From: DASXAQ01 sp036406615
GTDB taxonomy: Bacteria > Actinomycetota > UBA4738
Assembly: GCA_036406615.1 (NCBI GenBank)
Contig: DASXAQ010000001.1
Location: 27,245-91,244, forward strand
DNA: 64,000 bases
Reading direction: 5' to 3'
How positions within the stretch are numbered: position 1 is the first letter of the stretch; every line of letters starts with the position of its first letter. A program made the translations under genes and the position numbers. This document shows positions 1 to 8,054 of the stretch, in pieces. The notes under the pieces were generated by a model. That model searched no databases, had not been told where the DNA came from, and saw only the letters and a program-made list of their open reading frames with translations.

Positions 1-37
1 CGTCGCCGCCCGGCCGGCGGGTGTCGTGTTCGTCCAT
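1..37 (-). CDS. 5' end of a divergent gene (partial)
   Basis: An ATG on the minus strand (bases 37-35) opens a frame that runs off the window edge after 12 codons (M-D-E-H-D-T-R-R-P-G-G-D). A good Shine-Dalgarno, GGAGG, lies 6 bases upstream. The frame is divergent from the ABC exporter that starts at 222, which is where a TetR/PadR-type regulator of a DrrAB pump is often found, but nothing in 12 residues identifies a function. Confidence 0.4.
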   Translation of the reverse strand, partial: MDEHDTRRPGGD

Positions 38-221
38 GGTCCGCCTCCGCAGCATAGGTCCCATCGACGAATGGACGATTCCGGCGTGCGGTTCGTGACA
101 TGCGGGTGCGCGGTCGCGCGCCGGGAGTGGCCGGGATGTCACATCCCGCCGGACTCCCCCGTCGTCAGCGGTCGAGGGCGAAGGCGCGGCGACGGATCGC
201 GCGAGGCGGAGGGAGGAATCC

Positions 222-1166
222 ATGGAAGCGATGATTCAGGTTCGCGACCTGCGCAAGACGTACCCGGGCGGCGTCGCGGCGGTGAAGGGCATCGACTTCG
301 ACGTCGCGCCCGGCGAGGTCTACGGGCTGCTCGGGCCGAACGGCGCCGGCAAGTCGACGACGATCGGGATGCTCACCACGACGATCGCGCCGACCGGTGG
401 GTCGGCGCGGTTGGCCGGGTTCGACGTGGCCGCCGATCCGATCGGGGCCCGAAGCGTCAGCAGCGTCGTGTTCCAGGAGGCGGTGCTCGACCGCGCGCTG
501 TCCGGCCGGCGCAACCTCGAGACCCACGCGAGACTCTGGGGCGTGGACCGCGCGATGGCGCGCACGCGGATCGCCGAGGTTGCCGACGCGTTCGGACTGG
601 CCGGCGAGCTCGACCGCCCGGCCGGAACCCTGAGCGGCGGGCAGCGGCGCCGCCTGGAGATCGGGCGAGCGTTGCTCTCCGGCCCCCGGGTCCTGTTCCT
701 GGACGAGCCCACGGTCGGGCTGGATCCGCGCATCCGGTTCGAACTGCTCGACCTCATCGCCGGGCTTCGCTCTCGCAACGAGGTCACGATCCTGCTCACC
801 ACCCACTATCTGGACGAGGCCGAACGCCTCTGCGACCGGGTGGCGATCGTGCACGCCGGCAGGATCGTCGCCACGGGGTCGCCAGCCCAGCTGCTGGCAG
901 CGCTCGGGCGCGAGATCGTCGAGGCGCGGGTCGCCGGCGACGCGTGGCGGGCGCTCGCGGCGTTGCGGGCAGCCGGCGTCGCCGGCGAGGACGCATTCGT
1001 CGTCGGAGCCACCGTGACGGTGCCGCTGCAGGATCGGTCGGCCGACCGCGTCGTGGCCGCCGTCCGCAACGAAGCCATCGGAGCGACCTCCGTCGGCGTG
1101 CGCGCGCCGACCCTGGACGACGTGTACCTACGGCTCACGGGCGACCGCATGGACGACGCCGCCTGA
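222..1166 (+). CDS. DrrA-type ABC transporter ATP-binding protein
   Basis: This 314-residue protein is the ATPase of an ABC-2 exporter of the daunorubicin-resistance (DrrA/NodI) type. It couples ATP hydrolysis to efflux by the membrane partner encoded next. Visible motifs are Walker A GPNGAGKST (residues 38-46), the signature LSGGQRRRLE (about 137) and Walker B VLFLDEPT (about 157) followed by the D-loop. A DrrA-like C-terminal extension follows from about residue 230. The ATG is preceded by GGAGGGAGG. The gap to the permease gene at 1234 is 67 bases, so the two are probably one operon. The substrate (antibiotic, lipid or dye) cannot be read from the sequence. Confidence 0.93.
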   Translation: MEAMIQVRDLRKTYPGGVAAVKGIDFDVAPGEVYGLLGPNGAGKSTTIGMLTTTIAPTGGSARLAGFDVAADPIGARSVSSVVFQEAVLDRALSGRRNLETHARLWGVDRAMARTRIAEVADAFGLAGELDRPAGTLSGGQRRRLEIGRALLSGPRVLFLDEPTVGLDPRIRFELLDLIAGLRSRNEVTILLTTHYLDEAERLCDRVAIVHAGRIVATGSPAQLLAALGREIVEARVAGDAWRALAALRAAGVAGEDAFVVGATVTVPLQDRSADRVVAAVRNEAIGATSVGVRAPTLDDVYLRLTGDRMDDAA

Positions 1167-1233
1167 TCGACGAAGCACACCGGACACATTCCACGGAGCG
1201 CGGACGCGCTCCATCACGGAAGGAGCAGACGAG

Positions 1234-2109
1234 ATGTCCACCGTCGACGCCACCACCATCCCCAGACCTCCGCGCTCGGCCTCGAGCCTCCGCCCGGGTG
1301 CCGGCGCGTCGCGCCTGCGCGCGTTCACCACGCTGGCACGCCGCCGGTTCGCGCTGAGCGCACACGCGCCGCGTGAGGTCCTGGTCCCGCTGCTGACGCC
1401 GGTGCTCTTCTCGATCGTGATCGCCCCGGCCCTGGCGACGATCGTCGGCTCCCCGGCGGGCGGGATCGACTACATGACCTATGTCTCGATCGGAACCGTC
1501 GGGCTGCTGGTGCCGATCAGCTGCATGTTCGCGGGGATCGGCGTACTGGTCGATCGCGAGACGGGCGCCCGGCGCGACCTCCTGGCGGCGCCGATCCCGC
1601 GATCGCTCGTGGTCGCGGGAAACCTGGCGGTCGCCCTCACGACCGCCGGTCTGCAGATCGCCGTCCTGTTCATCGCGGCCACCCTGCGCGGCGCGGAGTT
1701 CCACACGAGCGCCGCGGGCGTCGGCTGGTTCGTCTCCAGCGCGGTCCTGTTCGCCGTCGCGATGTACGGAGGCGCCGAAACGCTCGCCAACCGGGTGCCG
1801 AGCCAGGAGGAGTATGTGGGCGCCGTCCCCGCGATCGCGATCGTCCCGTGGTTCTTCGCGGGCTCGCTGTTCCCGATCAGCGCATTGCCCGCCGGGCTGA
1901 CCGCCTTCGCCAAGGTGCTGCCGCTGACGCACGCGCTGGCCGTGATGCGCTACGGCATGCTCGGTGGCGACGCGGCCGGGCTTCGCGACATCTGGGGCAT
2001 GACGAACGCCACCGTGATGGCGTCGCTCAGCCTCGCGGTGGTGACCGCGTACGCGATCGCGCTCACGCTCGTGGCGGTGCGGGTGTTCACGCGCGCGGCG
2101 GTGCGCTAA
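1234..2109 (+). CDS. ABC-2 type transporter permease (DrrB-like)
   Basis: This 291-residue membrane protein is the partner of the upstream ATPase. After a basic, cytosolic N-terminus of about 45 residues it has roughly six hydrophobic segments, including a conserved ABC-2 stretch near residues 205-235 containing PWFFAGSLFPI. The order ATPase then single permease is typical of drrAB exporters. The start has AAGGAG about ten bases upstream. The gene is followed at once by a convergent gene ending at 2134, so the operon ends here. Function is assigned from family and context; the transported compound is unknown. Confidence 0.88.
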   Translation: MSTVDATTIPRPPRSASSLRPGAGASRLRAFTTLARRRFALSAHAPREVLVPLLTPVLFSIVIAPALATIVGSPAGGIDYMTYVSIGTVGLLVPISCMFAGIGVLVDRETGARRDLLAAPIPRSLVVAGNLAVALTTAGLQIAVLFIAATLRGAEFHTSAAGVGWFVSSAVLFAVAMYGGAETLANRVPSQEEYVGAVPAIAIVPWFFAGSLFPISALPAGLTAFAKVLPLTHALAVMRYGMLGGDAAGLRDIWGMTNATVMASLSLAVVTAYAIALTLVAVRVFTRAAVR

Positions 2110-2133
2110 GACGAAGTCGTCGGTAAGGCGGGC

Positions 2134-3084
2134 TCAGCAGGAGGGCCCGCCCCACGGCGAGAAGCCCTCGTCCTGCCAGATGAGGTAGGAGTGCGAGATG
2201 TTCTCCTTCGCGTCGTAGGGATCGAAGTTCCACCCGTACGCGTTGTTCCCGTCCCACCAGAACGGCATCAGCTGGAAGATCCCGGCGGCCCCGGTCGGCG
2301 ATCGCGCGTAGGGGTTGTCGCCGCTTTCGCGGTCGGCAATGCACTCGGCGATCTGGCCGTTCTTGCCCGTGCCCCAATAGGAGTAGATCAGGGCGTCGAT
2401 CTCGGACTCGGGCGGCGGCGGCAGGGGTGGCGGGCCGACGCCCGGCCCCGCCCGACCCGGGTCCGACTTGGGCATCGCCAGCCGGGCCGCGGTCTCCCGT
2501 TCGATCTGCGCGATGGCCGCCTGCTGGGCGGCGACGGCCGCGGCCATCTGGCTTCGGCGCGCGTTCAAGCCCTGGACGAGTTGCTGCTGCTGCGACAACA
2601 GCGACCGCAGTCGGGCCGCCGCCCAGGCCGACTGCCGTCGGGCGACCTCGGCCCGGGTGGCGGCATCGGCGTCGCCCTGGGCGATCGAGGTGAGGAACTG
2701 GACCCCGGCGCTGGCCTGGTCGAAGCTCGTGAACCCCAGGACGGCGAGCATCCCGGAGGGGCCACCGGTCTCGTAGGCGGAGCGGGCTCTGGAGTCCAGG
2801 TTCGTCATCGCCTGGATCAGGTTCGACTGAGCGGCCGCAGATTCCTGGCGCGCCGCATCGAGCCGGCTCTGCGTCTGCTGGAGCTTGAGGTTCGCCACCG
2901 AGAACTGTTGCGCGATGATCGCGAGTTGAACGTTGAGGTCGGCGAGGCGCGCCTTCGCGTCGGCGAGCGACTGGGACGTCGAGGCCGCACTCGGCTCCAT
3001 CGATGCCGCCGCCAGCGCTGTGATCAGCGCCCCCACCGTCAGCCAGCGGCGGCGTGGGCTCGGTTTCGGGATCCCCGTCCTCAT
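2134..3084 (-). CDS. secreted coiled-coil protein with C-terminal lysozyme/transglycosylase-like domain
   Basis: This 316-residue exported protein has a signal peptide at about residues 13-35 (ending near EPSAAS). A long coiled coil follows (about 36-210), rich in Ala, Gln, Leu and Arg like the N-termini of PcsB/RipA-type cell-wall hydrolases. A Pro-rich linker with PPPLPPPPES comes next. The last 85 residues resemble small lytic-transglycosylase/resuscitation-factor domains: a putative catalytic Glu in ECIADRESGDNP, then GAAGIFQLMPFWW and a C-terminal tryptophan-rich segment. It probably acts on peptidoglycan outside the cell. A perfect palindrome (3091-3110) sits where the ribosome-binding site would be, and no clear Shine-Dalgarno is visible. 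Confidence 0.75.
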   Translation of the reverse strand: MRTGIPKPSPRRRWLTVGALITALAAASMEPSAASTSQSLADAKARLADLNVQLAIIAQQFSVANLKLQQTQSRLDAARQESAAAQSNLIQAMTNLDSRARSAYETGGPSGMLAVLGFTSFDQASAGVQFLTSIAQGDADAATRAEVARRQSAWAAARLRSLLSQQQQLVQGLNARRSQMAAAVAAQQAAIAQIERETAARLAMPKSDPGRAGPGVGPPPLPPPPESEIDALIYSYWGTGKNGQIAECIADRESGDNPYARSPTGAAGIFQLMPFWWDGNNAYGWNFDPYDAKENISHSYLIWQDEGFSPWGGPSC

Positions 3085-3090
3085 AAGAAA

Positions 3091-3110
3091 CGGACCACCG
3101 AGGTGGTCCG
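3091..3110. promoter_or_regulatory. 20-bp perfect inverted repeat at the start of the cell-wall gene
   Basis: CGGACCACC and GGTGGTCCG form a perfect 9+9 inverted repeat with a GA spacer. It lies 6 bases upstream of the minus-strand ATG at 3084. In RNA it would be a very stable hairpin over the ribosome entry region; in DNA it could be an operator between the two divergent genes at 3084 and 3273. Confidence 0.5.
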
Positions 3111-3272
3111 GTTCTCCACCCTATGGCGGGTCGGCCTCGAACGTCAAGCTCAGGTCGAGACTCGGCGTCCGGCCTCCCCCGCCGCCCCGGCCGCAATGTG
3201 GACCAAGGGCCGAGTCAAGACCGCGCGGCGGCGGGACCGATACGCATCTCAGGCAACGCGAGGAGCGCTGAG

Positions 3273-4292
3273 TTGGCACACGGGATTCGGCGCGCGGCCG
3301 CGGCCGTCTCCGGGACGGTCGTGCTGGCCGCCGCCTTGATCACATCGGTATCGACGGCCGGGCCGGCCGCAGCGGCGATGGGCTCGGGATCGCCCTATCG
3401 CCAATTGGGCGAGTTGCGGCCGCACGGAGGCGCGCGGCTGCCCGCGACCAAGGCCAACGCATCGGCCAGTGAGCCGCAGCTGACCTACCACGGCGGGCTG
3501 GTCATGAAGAAGATGAGCACCACCTACGCCATCTTCTGGGAGCCGCCGACCCTGTCCGACGGGACGACGTCGACGTCGGTGAGCCCGACGTACAACAGCC
3601 TGATCCAGCGCTACCTGGGCGACGTCGGCGGCAGCGGCTTCTACGAGAACACCACGCAGTACTACCAGGTCGTCCGCGGCGCCAAGAAGCGGATCGCCAA
3701 CCGCTCGTCGCTGGGCGGCACGTTGGTCGACACGAATGCCTACCCCGGGTCGGACTGCACGGACCTGATGACCTCGGGCAACTGCATCCTGGACTCCGAC
3801 ATCCAGAACGAGGTCCGGGCCGCGATGACGGCCAAGGGCTGGACCGGCGGCTACGAGCACCTGTTCCTCGTGTTCACCTCCGACGGCGAGGGCTCGTGCA
3901 TGGACGCGACGAACGCCTCGTGCGCCTTCACCGACTACTGCGCGTACCACTCGGGGTTCCTGGCCGGAGGCGTCCCCGTCTTCTATGCCATCCTGCCCTA
4001 CACCGGCACGAGCGAGGAGACGTGCGGCGTCCCGTTCAGCCCGAACAACGACCTGGCCGCGGACAGCACGATCAACGTGCTGAGCCACGAGCACATGGAG
4101 TCGGTGACCGACCCGGCCGGCAACGCCTGGTACGACCGTGACGGCGAGGAGGTGGCCGACAAGTGCGCGTGGCGCTACGGCAAGCTCCCCTACGCCGACG
4201 GCAAGGCGAACGTGACGATGGGCGGCCACCCCTATCTGGTCCAGATGGAGTGGAGCAACAAGCGCGCCGCCTGCGTGCGCACCGGGCCCTGA
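3273..4292 (+). CDS. secreted EXORDIUM-like / HEHxE-motif protein
   Basis: This is a 339-residue exported protein. I chose the TTG at 3273 because AGGAG lies 7 bases upstream and the frame then opens directly into a signal peptide (basic start, hydrophobic core, AAAAM region); in-frame codons further upstream lack both. The mature part has a C-terminal block NVLSHEHMESVTDP followed by AWYDRDGEEVADKC. The histidine/glutamate-TDP-WYD-G-E-D-C pattern recalls bacterial relatives of the plant EXORDIUM/PHI-1 family and could be a metal site. At least six cysteines suggest disulfides. Enzymatic activity is unproven. Confidence 0.6.
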   Translation: MAHGIRRAAAAVSGTVVLAAALITSVSTAGPAAAAMGSGSPYRQLGELRPHGGARLPATKANASASEPQLTYHGGLVMKKMSTTYAIFWEPPTLSDGTTSTSVSPTYNSLIQRYLGDVGGSGFYENTTQYYQVVRGAKKRIANRSSLGGTLVDTNAYPGSDCTDLMTSGNCILDSDIQNEVRAAMTAKGWTGGYEHLFLVFTSDGEGSCMDATNASCAFTDYCAYHSGFLAGGVPVFYAILPYTGTSEETCGVPFSPNNDLAADSTINVLSHEHMESVTDPAGNAWYDRDGEEVADKCAWRYGKLPYADGKANVTMGGHPYLVQMEWSNKRAACVRTGP

Positions 4293-4330
4293 TCTCCCCG
4301 CACTCCGGCTGATCTCCGCCGGAGCCGGCC

Positions 4331-5896
4331 TCACAGGCCGAGCGCGGCGCCCTCCGATCGTCGGTCGCTTCCGGCCACGTATCCGTCGGGGTCGCACCGG
4401 ATCACCTGCGCCCACCCCATCGCCTCGTCCGGGTCGGCGGCGACCGAGACCCGGTGGCCGCGATCCCGGAGCCCCGCGACCGCGCCCGCGTCGAACGCGT
4501 GCTCGGCGCGCACCGACCAGCCGGCCGGCTCGACCGTCCAGCGCGGCGCGTCGATGGCCGCCTGCGGGGCGTCGCCGTCGTCCACGAGCCGGGCCAGCAG
4601 CTGCACGTGGATCTGGGCCTGGGCGTGCCCGCCCATCGAGCCGAAGACCAGCCACGGACGGCCGCCGCGAAACGCCATCGCCGGGATCAGCGTGTGCAGC
4701 GTTCGCTTGCGCGGCGCGATCGCGTTCGCGTGGCCGGGCTCGAGCGAGAACGTCGCGCCGCGATTCTGCAGATTGATCCCCCACTCCGGCACGGTCACGC
4801 CCGACCCGAACCCGTAGAAGTTCGACTGGATCAGGCTGACGAGCATGCCCTCTCCGTCCGCGGCGCACAGGTACACGGTGTCGCCGCCGCCGACGACCGT
4901 CGCGTTGGGGTCGCCCGCTTTGTCGGGATCCAGGCCGTGCAGTCGCTCTCGCACCCACGCATCCGACACGAGCCGTTCGGCCGGGATCGCCATGTGGTCG
5001 GGATCCGTGACGAACCGGTCCCGGTCCGCCAGCGCGATCTTGACGGCCTCGATCAGCACGTGGTGCCGTGCGGCGCCGTCGGCGGCGAGGGGACCGGCCG
5101 CATCGACCAGCCGCAGCGCCTCCAACGCGGCCACCCCCTGCGTGTTCGGCGGCATCTCCACGATCTCGGCGTCCCGGTAGCGGGCGCGCATGGGCCGCAC
5201 CCATTCGCCGCGGTGCCCGGCCAGGTCGTCCACGGTCATGAGCCCGCCGTAGCGCCGGACGGTCCCGGCGATCGCCTCAGCGACGGGACCCCCGTAGTAG
5301 GCGGCCGGACCGCTCGCCGACACGGCCTCCAGCGTGCGGGCAAGGCCCGGCTGGCGAAGGGTCGCGCCGGCGGTCGCGTCGCCGTACACCCGGCGCCACT
5401 CGTCGAACGCCGGGGCGGCGGGGAACTCCGCCGCGCTCCCGGCGAGGTGCCCGGCGGCGAAGCTCGACACCTCGAAACCGTCGGTGGCCAGCTCCATCGC
5501 CGGGCCGCAGAGCTCGGCGAACGACCGCGTGCCGAAGCGCTCCAGCAGCGCATGCCAGCCGTCGACGGCCCCGGGGACGGTGACCGGCAGCGGCCCCCGC
5601 TCCGGCATCGCGCCGCCGCCCGCCCGCTCGCGAACGCGCTCGATGCTGGCCGCGGCCGGCGCGCGCCCGGACCCGTTGTACGCGGCCGGCCCGTCGCCAT
5701 CGCGCCACACCATCGCGAACAGGTCGCCGCCGATGCCGCACGAGAATGGCATCACGACGCCGAGCACCAGGTTCGCGGCGATGGCCGCGTCCAGCGCGTT
5801 GCCGCCGGACCGAAGGACTCGCAGCCCGGCATCGGACGCCACGTGGTGCGGCGTGGCGACGCACCCGTGGCGGAAAGGGCCGTCGCTCGGAGCCAT
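4331..5896 (-). CDS. gamma-glutamyltransferase family protein
   Basis: This 521-residue Ntn-hydrolase of the gamma-glutamyltranspeptidase family cleaves gamma-glutamyl bonds after autoprocessing. The N-terminal part has the family block SGGNALDAAIAANLVLGVV and MPFSCGIGGD. The likely autocatalytic threonine is in GGGDTVYLCAAD (about residue 340). Downstream are NLQNRG and SMGGHAQAQ. No signal peptide is seen with the chosen start, so it may be cytoplasmic (YwrD-like). The ATG at 5896 has GGAGG 8 bases upstream; longer in-frame starts exist but lack a ribosome site. It is divergent from the DUF885 gene across only 59 bases. Confidence 0.88.
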   Translation of the reverse strand: MAPSDGPFRHGCVATPHHVASDAGLRVLRSGGNALDAAIAANLVLGVVMPFSCGIGGDLFAMVWRDGDGPAAYNGSGRAPAAASIERVRERAGGGAMPERGPLPVTVPGAVDGWHALLERFGTRSFAELCGPAMELATDGFEVSSFAAGHLAGSAAEFPAAPAFDEWRRVYGDATAGATLRQPGLARTLEAVSASGPAAYYGGPVAEAIAGTVRRYGGLMTVDDLAGHRGEWVRPMRARYRDAEIVEMPPNTQGVAALEALRLVDAAGPLAADGAARHHVLIEAVKIALADRDRFVTDPDHMAIPAERLVSDAWVRERLHGLDPDKAGDPNATVVGGGDTVYLCAADGEGMLVSLIQSNFYGFGSGVTVPEWGINLQNRGATFSLEPGHANAIAPRKRTLHTLIPAMAFRGGRPWLVFGSMGGHAQAQIHVQLLARLVDDGDAPQAAIDAPRWTVEPAGWSVRAEHAFDAGAVAGLRDRGHRVSVAADPDEAMGWAQVIRCDPDGYVAGSDRRSEGAALGL

Positions 5897-5955
5897 TGGG
5901 GTATCCTCCCTGCGTTCCGGCTCGTTTGCACACGATCCCCGGGAGGGCCTTGCCG

Positions 5956-7608
5956 ATGTCCGAGCACGAGACCGCCGCCGCCGCGCTGGCGGACCGTTTC
6001 TGGGATGGACTGCTTCGCCTCGAGCCGTTCCTGGGAACCCAGGTCGGCGACGAGCGCCACGACGACCGGCTCCCCGACCCGAGCGAGGAGGGACTCGCGG
6101 AGCGCGGCGACTTCTACCGCGGGGCGCTGGCGGACCTCGAACCGATCGACCGCGCCGCGCTGTCCGAGACGACGCGAACGATGCTCGACGTCCTCGAGGC
6201 AACGAGCGCGCGCGAGCTCGCGGCGATCGAGACGCGCATGGACCGGCTGCAGAGCGTCAGCCACCTGTGGGGACCGGGGCAGCTGCTCGCCGAGATGGCG
6301 TCGTTCCAGCGCGCGGACACCCCCGAGCGGCTCGAGCGCTACCTCGGGCGCCTGCGCGCCGTGCCCGCGTTCCTGGATGCCCTCGGCCCCGTGATGGAGG
6401 GGGCCGTGACGGCGGGCCAGACGGCGCCCGACGTCGTGGTCGACCGCGCCATCGCGCAGGTCGAACGGCTGCTGTCGACCTCGCCAGAGGACTCGCCCGC
6501 CCACGCGCCCGTCCAGGACGACGCCGCGCGCGCTCGAGTGGCTGACGTCATCCGCGAGGACGTTGCGCCGGCCTACGAGCGCTACCTGGACAACCTTCGA
6601 CGGTACCGGCCGTCGGCGACGTCGACGATCGGGTTGTCCGCGCTCCCCGGCGGCGAGGCGCTGTACGCGTCGCAGATCCTGGCGTGGACGACGCTGCCAC
6701 TGGGGGCCGCCGACGTGCACCGCACGGGCCAGGAGCAGCTCGAAGCGATCCAGCAGGAGCGGCGCGAGGCCGCGACCAAGCTCGGCTTCGACGATCCGGC
6801 GAAGGCCATCGCCGCGCTCCAACAGAGCGGTCGAAACGTCGCGTCGTCGCGCGAGGACATGGTGCGCCGGGCGCAGGAGCAGGTGCGGCTGGGCTGGGAG
6901 GCCGCGCCCCGGCTGTTCGGCCGGATGCCGAAGGAGAACTGCGAGGTGCGCCCGGTCGAGGAGTATCGCGAGGCGGACATGCCGTTCGCGTTCTACAACG
7001 CGCCGTCCGCGGACAACTCACGCCGCGGCGTCTACTACGTGAACACGTCGGACCTCCACGAGCGCCCACTGCACCAGCTGGCGACGACCACGTTCCACGA
7101 AGCGAACCCCGGCCACCACTTCCAGCTGGCGATCGAGCAGGAGATCCCGGATCGCCCGAACCTTCGACGGTTCGGCGGGCTGCTCGGGGGAAGCGCGTTC
7201 ATCGAGGGGTGGGGGCTGTACAGCGAACGCCTCGGCGACGAGCTCGGCCTGTTCCGCGACGAGAACGAACGCCTCGGGATGCTCGATATGCAGGCGATGC
7301 GGGCGTGCCGGCTCATCACCGACACCGGCATCCACGCGTTCGGGTGGGATCGCGATCGCGCCGTCGCGCAGATGCAGGAATCCGGCCTGCCGGCGCTCGA
7401 GGCGGGCATCGAGGTCGATCGCTACATCGCCCTGCCCGGACAGGCGTGCGCGTACATGATCGGACAGCTGGAGATCCAGCGGTGGCGCGCCGAGCGCGCG
7501 AAGCGCGAGGGTGCCGCGTTCGACGTCCGGGACTTCCACGACCGGCTGCTGGGGCTCGGATCGCTCCCGCTGCCGGCGCTGCAGCGGGAGATGGGCGCCG
7601 GCTCGTAG
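5956..7608 (+). CDS. DUF885 family putative zinc metallopeptidase
   Basis: This 550-residue protein matches DUF885, a family of HExxxxH-like carboxy/aminopeptidase relatives. The diagnostic motif HEANPGHHFQ lies at about residues 381-390 and is followed by an acidic residue region (AIEQE) and GWGLYSERL, where a third ligand is expected. There is no signal peptide, so it is probably cytoplasmic. The ATG at 5956 has GGGAGGG 8 bases upstream; in-frame starts further 5' would overlap the divergent transferase gene. It pairs with the gamma-glutamyltransferase across a 59-base shared promoter region, which suggests related roles in peptide turnover, but this is inference. Confidence 0.85.
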   Translation: MSEHETAAAALADRFWDGLLRLEPFLGTQVGDERHDDRLPDPSEEGLAERGDFYRGALADLEPIDRAALSETTRTMLDVLEATSARELAAIETRMDRLQSVSHLWGPGQLLAEMASFQRADTPERLERYLGRLRAVPAFLDALGPVMEGAVTAGQTAPDVVVDRAIAQVERLLSTSPEDSPAHAPVQDDAARARVADVIREDVAPAYERYLDNLRRYRPSATSTIGLSALPGGEALYASQILAWTTLPLGAADVHRTGQEQLEAIQQERREAATKLGFDDPAKAIAALQQSGRNVASSREDMVRRAQEQVRLGWEAAPRLFGRMPKENCEVRPVEEYREADMPFAFYNAPSADNSRRGVYYVNTSDLHERPLHQLATTTFHEANPGHHFQLAIEQEIPDRPNLRRFGGLLGGSAFIEGWGLYSERLGDELGLFRDENERLGMLDMQAMRACRLITDTGIHAFGWDRDRAVAQMQESGLPALEAGIEVDRYIALPGQACAYMIGQLEIQRWRAERAKREGAAFDVRDFHDRLLGLGSLPLPALQREMGAGS

Positions 7609-7611
7609 CCT

Positions 7612-7947
7612 TCAGGCGACGCGGCCGGGCGCGCCCTCGGGCGTGGAGAAGGGCAGGCCGGCCGCCTCCCACGCCTCCATGCCGCCCTCGAGGTTCTCCG
7701 CGTCGTAACCGCGCGCGCGAAGCATCATCGTGGCCAGCTCGCTTCGGTTGCCGGTCTTGCACACCAGGACCACCGGCCGCGAAGCGTCCAGCGCGTCCTG
7801 GTCCGCGCCAGACATGAGGGAGTTCAGCGGGATGTGCACCGCGCCCTCGATCCGCCCGGCCTCCCATTCCCATGGCTCGCGGACATCGACCACCTGATAG
7901 TCGTCGAAGCGGTCGTGAAGCGTACGCACGTCGTCCATGCACGCCAT
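7612..7947 (-). CDS. rhodanese-domain protein
   Basis: This 111-residue single-domain rhodanese (sulfurtransferase) has the N-terminal YQVVDVREPWEWEAGRI, the IEGAVHIP strand and the active-site loop CKTGNRS, whose cysteine would carry the persulfide. GGMEAWEAAGLP closes the domain. It is probably cytoplasmic and of the GlpE/PspE type. The ATG at 7947 lacks a Shine-Dalgarno; a second ATG three codons on (7938) is an alternative start. Its stop lies 3 bases from the stop of the convergent DUF885 gene. The sulfur acceptor cannot be inferred. Confidence 0.88.
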   Translation of the reverse strand: MACMDDVRTLHDRFDDYQVVDVREPWEWEAGRIEGAVHIPLNSLMSGADQDALDASRPVVLVCKTGNRSELATMMLRARGYDAENLEGGMEAWEAAGLPFSTPEGAPGRVA

Positions 7948-8054
7948 TATCCGTGCGCCGCACGTGAACGACCATGGCGCGCGGCGCGGCCGCCGCGTCC
8001 CACGCGCACCGCAGGGGCACGGGGTCTGACGAAACGGACTGCTATGGTCGGGCC

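Noticed and set aside
3249..6394. Long antisense open frames (for example minus 3249-5204 and plus 4454-6394)
   Set aside because: They mirror real genes on the other strand, are Arg/Pro/Gly/Ala-rich and lack ribosome sites and domains. They are by-products of high GC.
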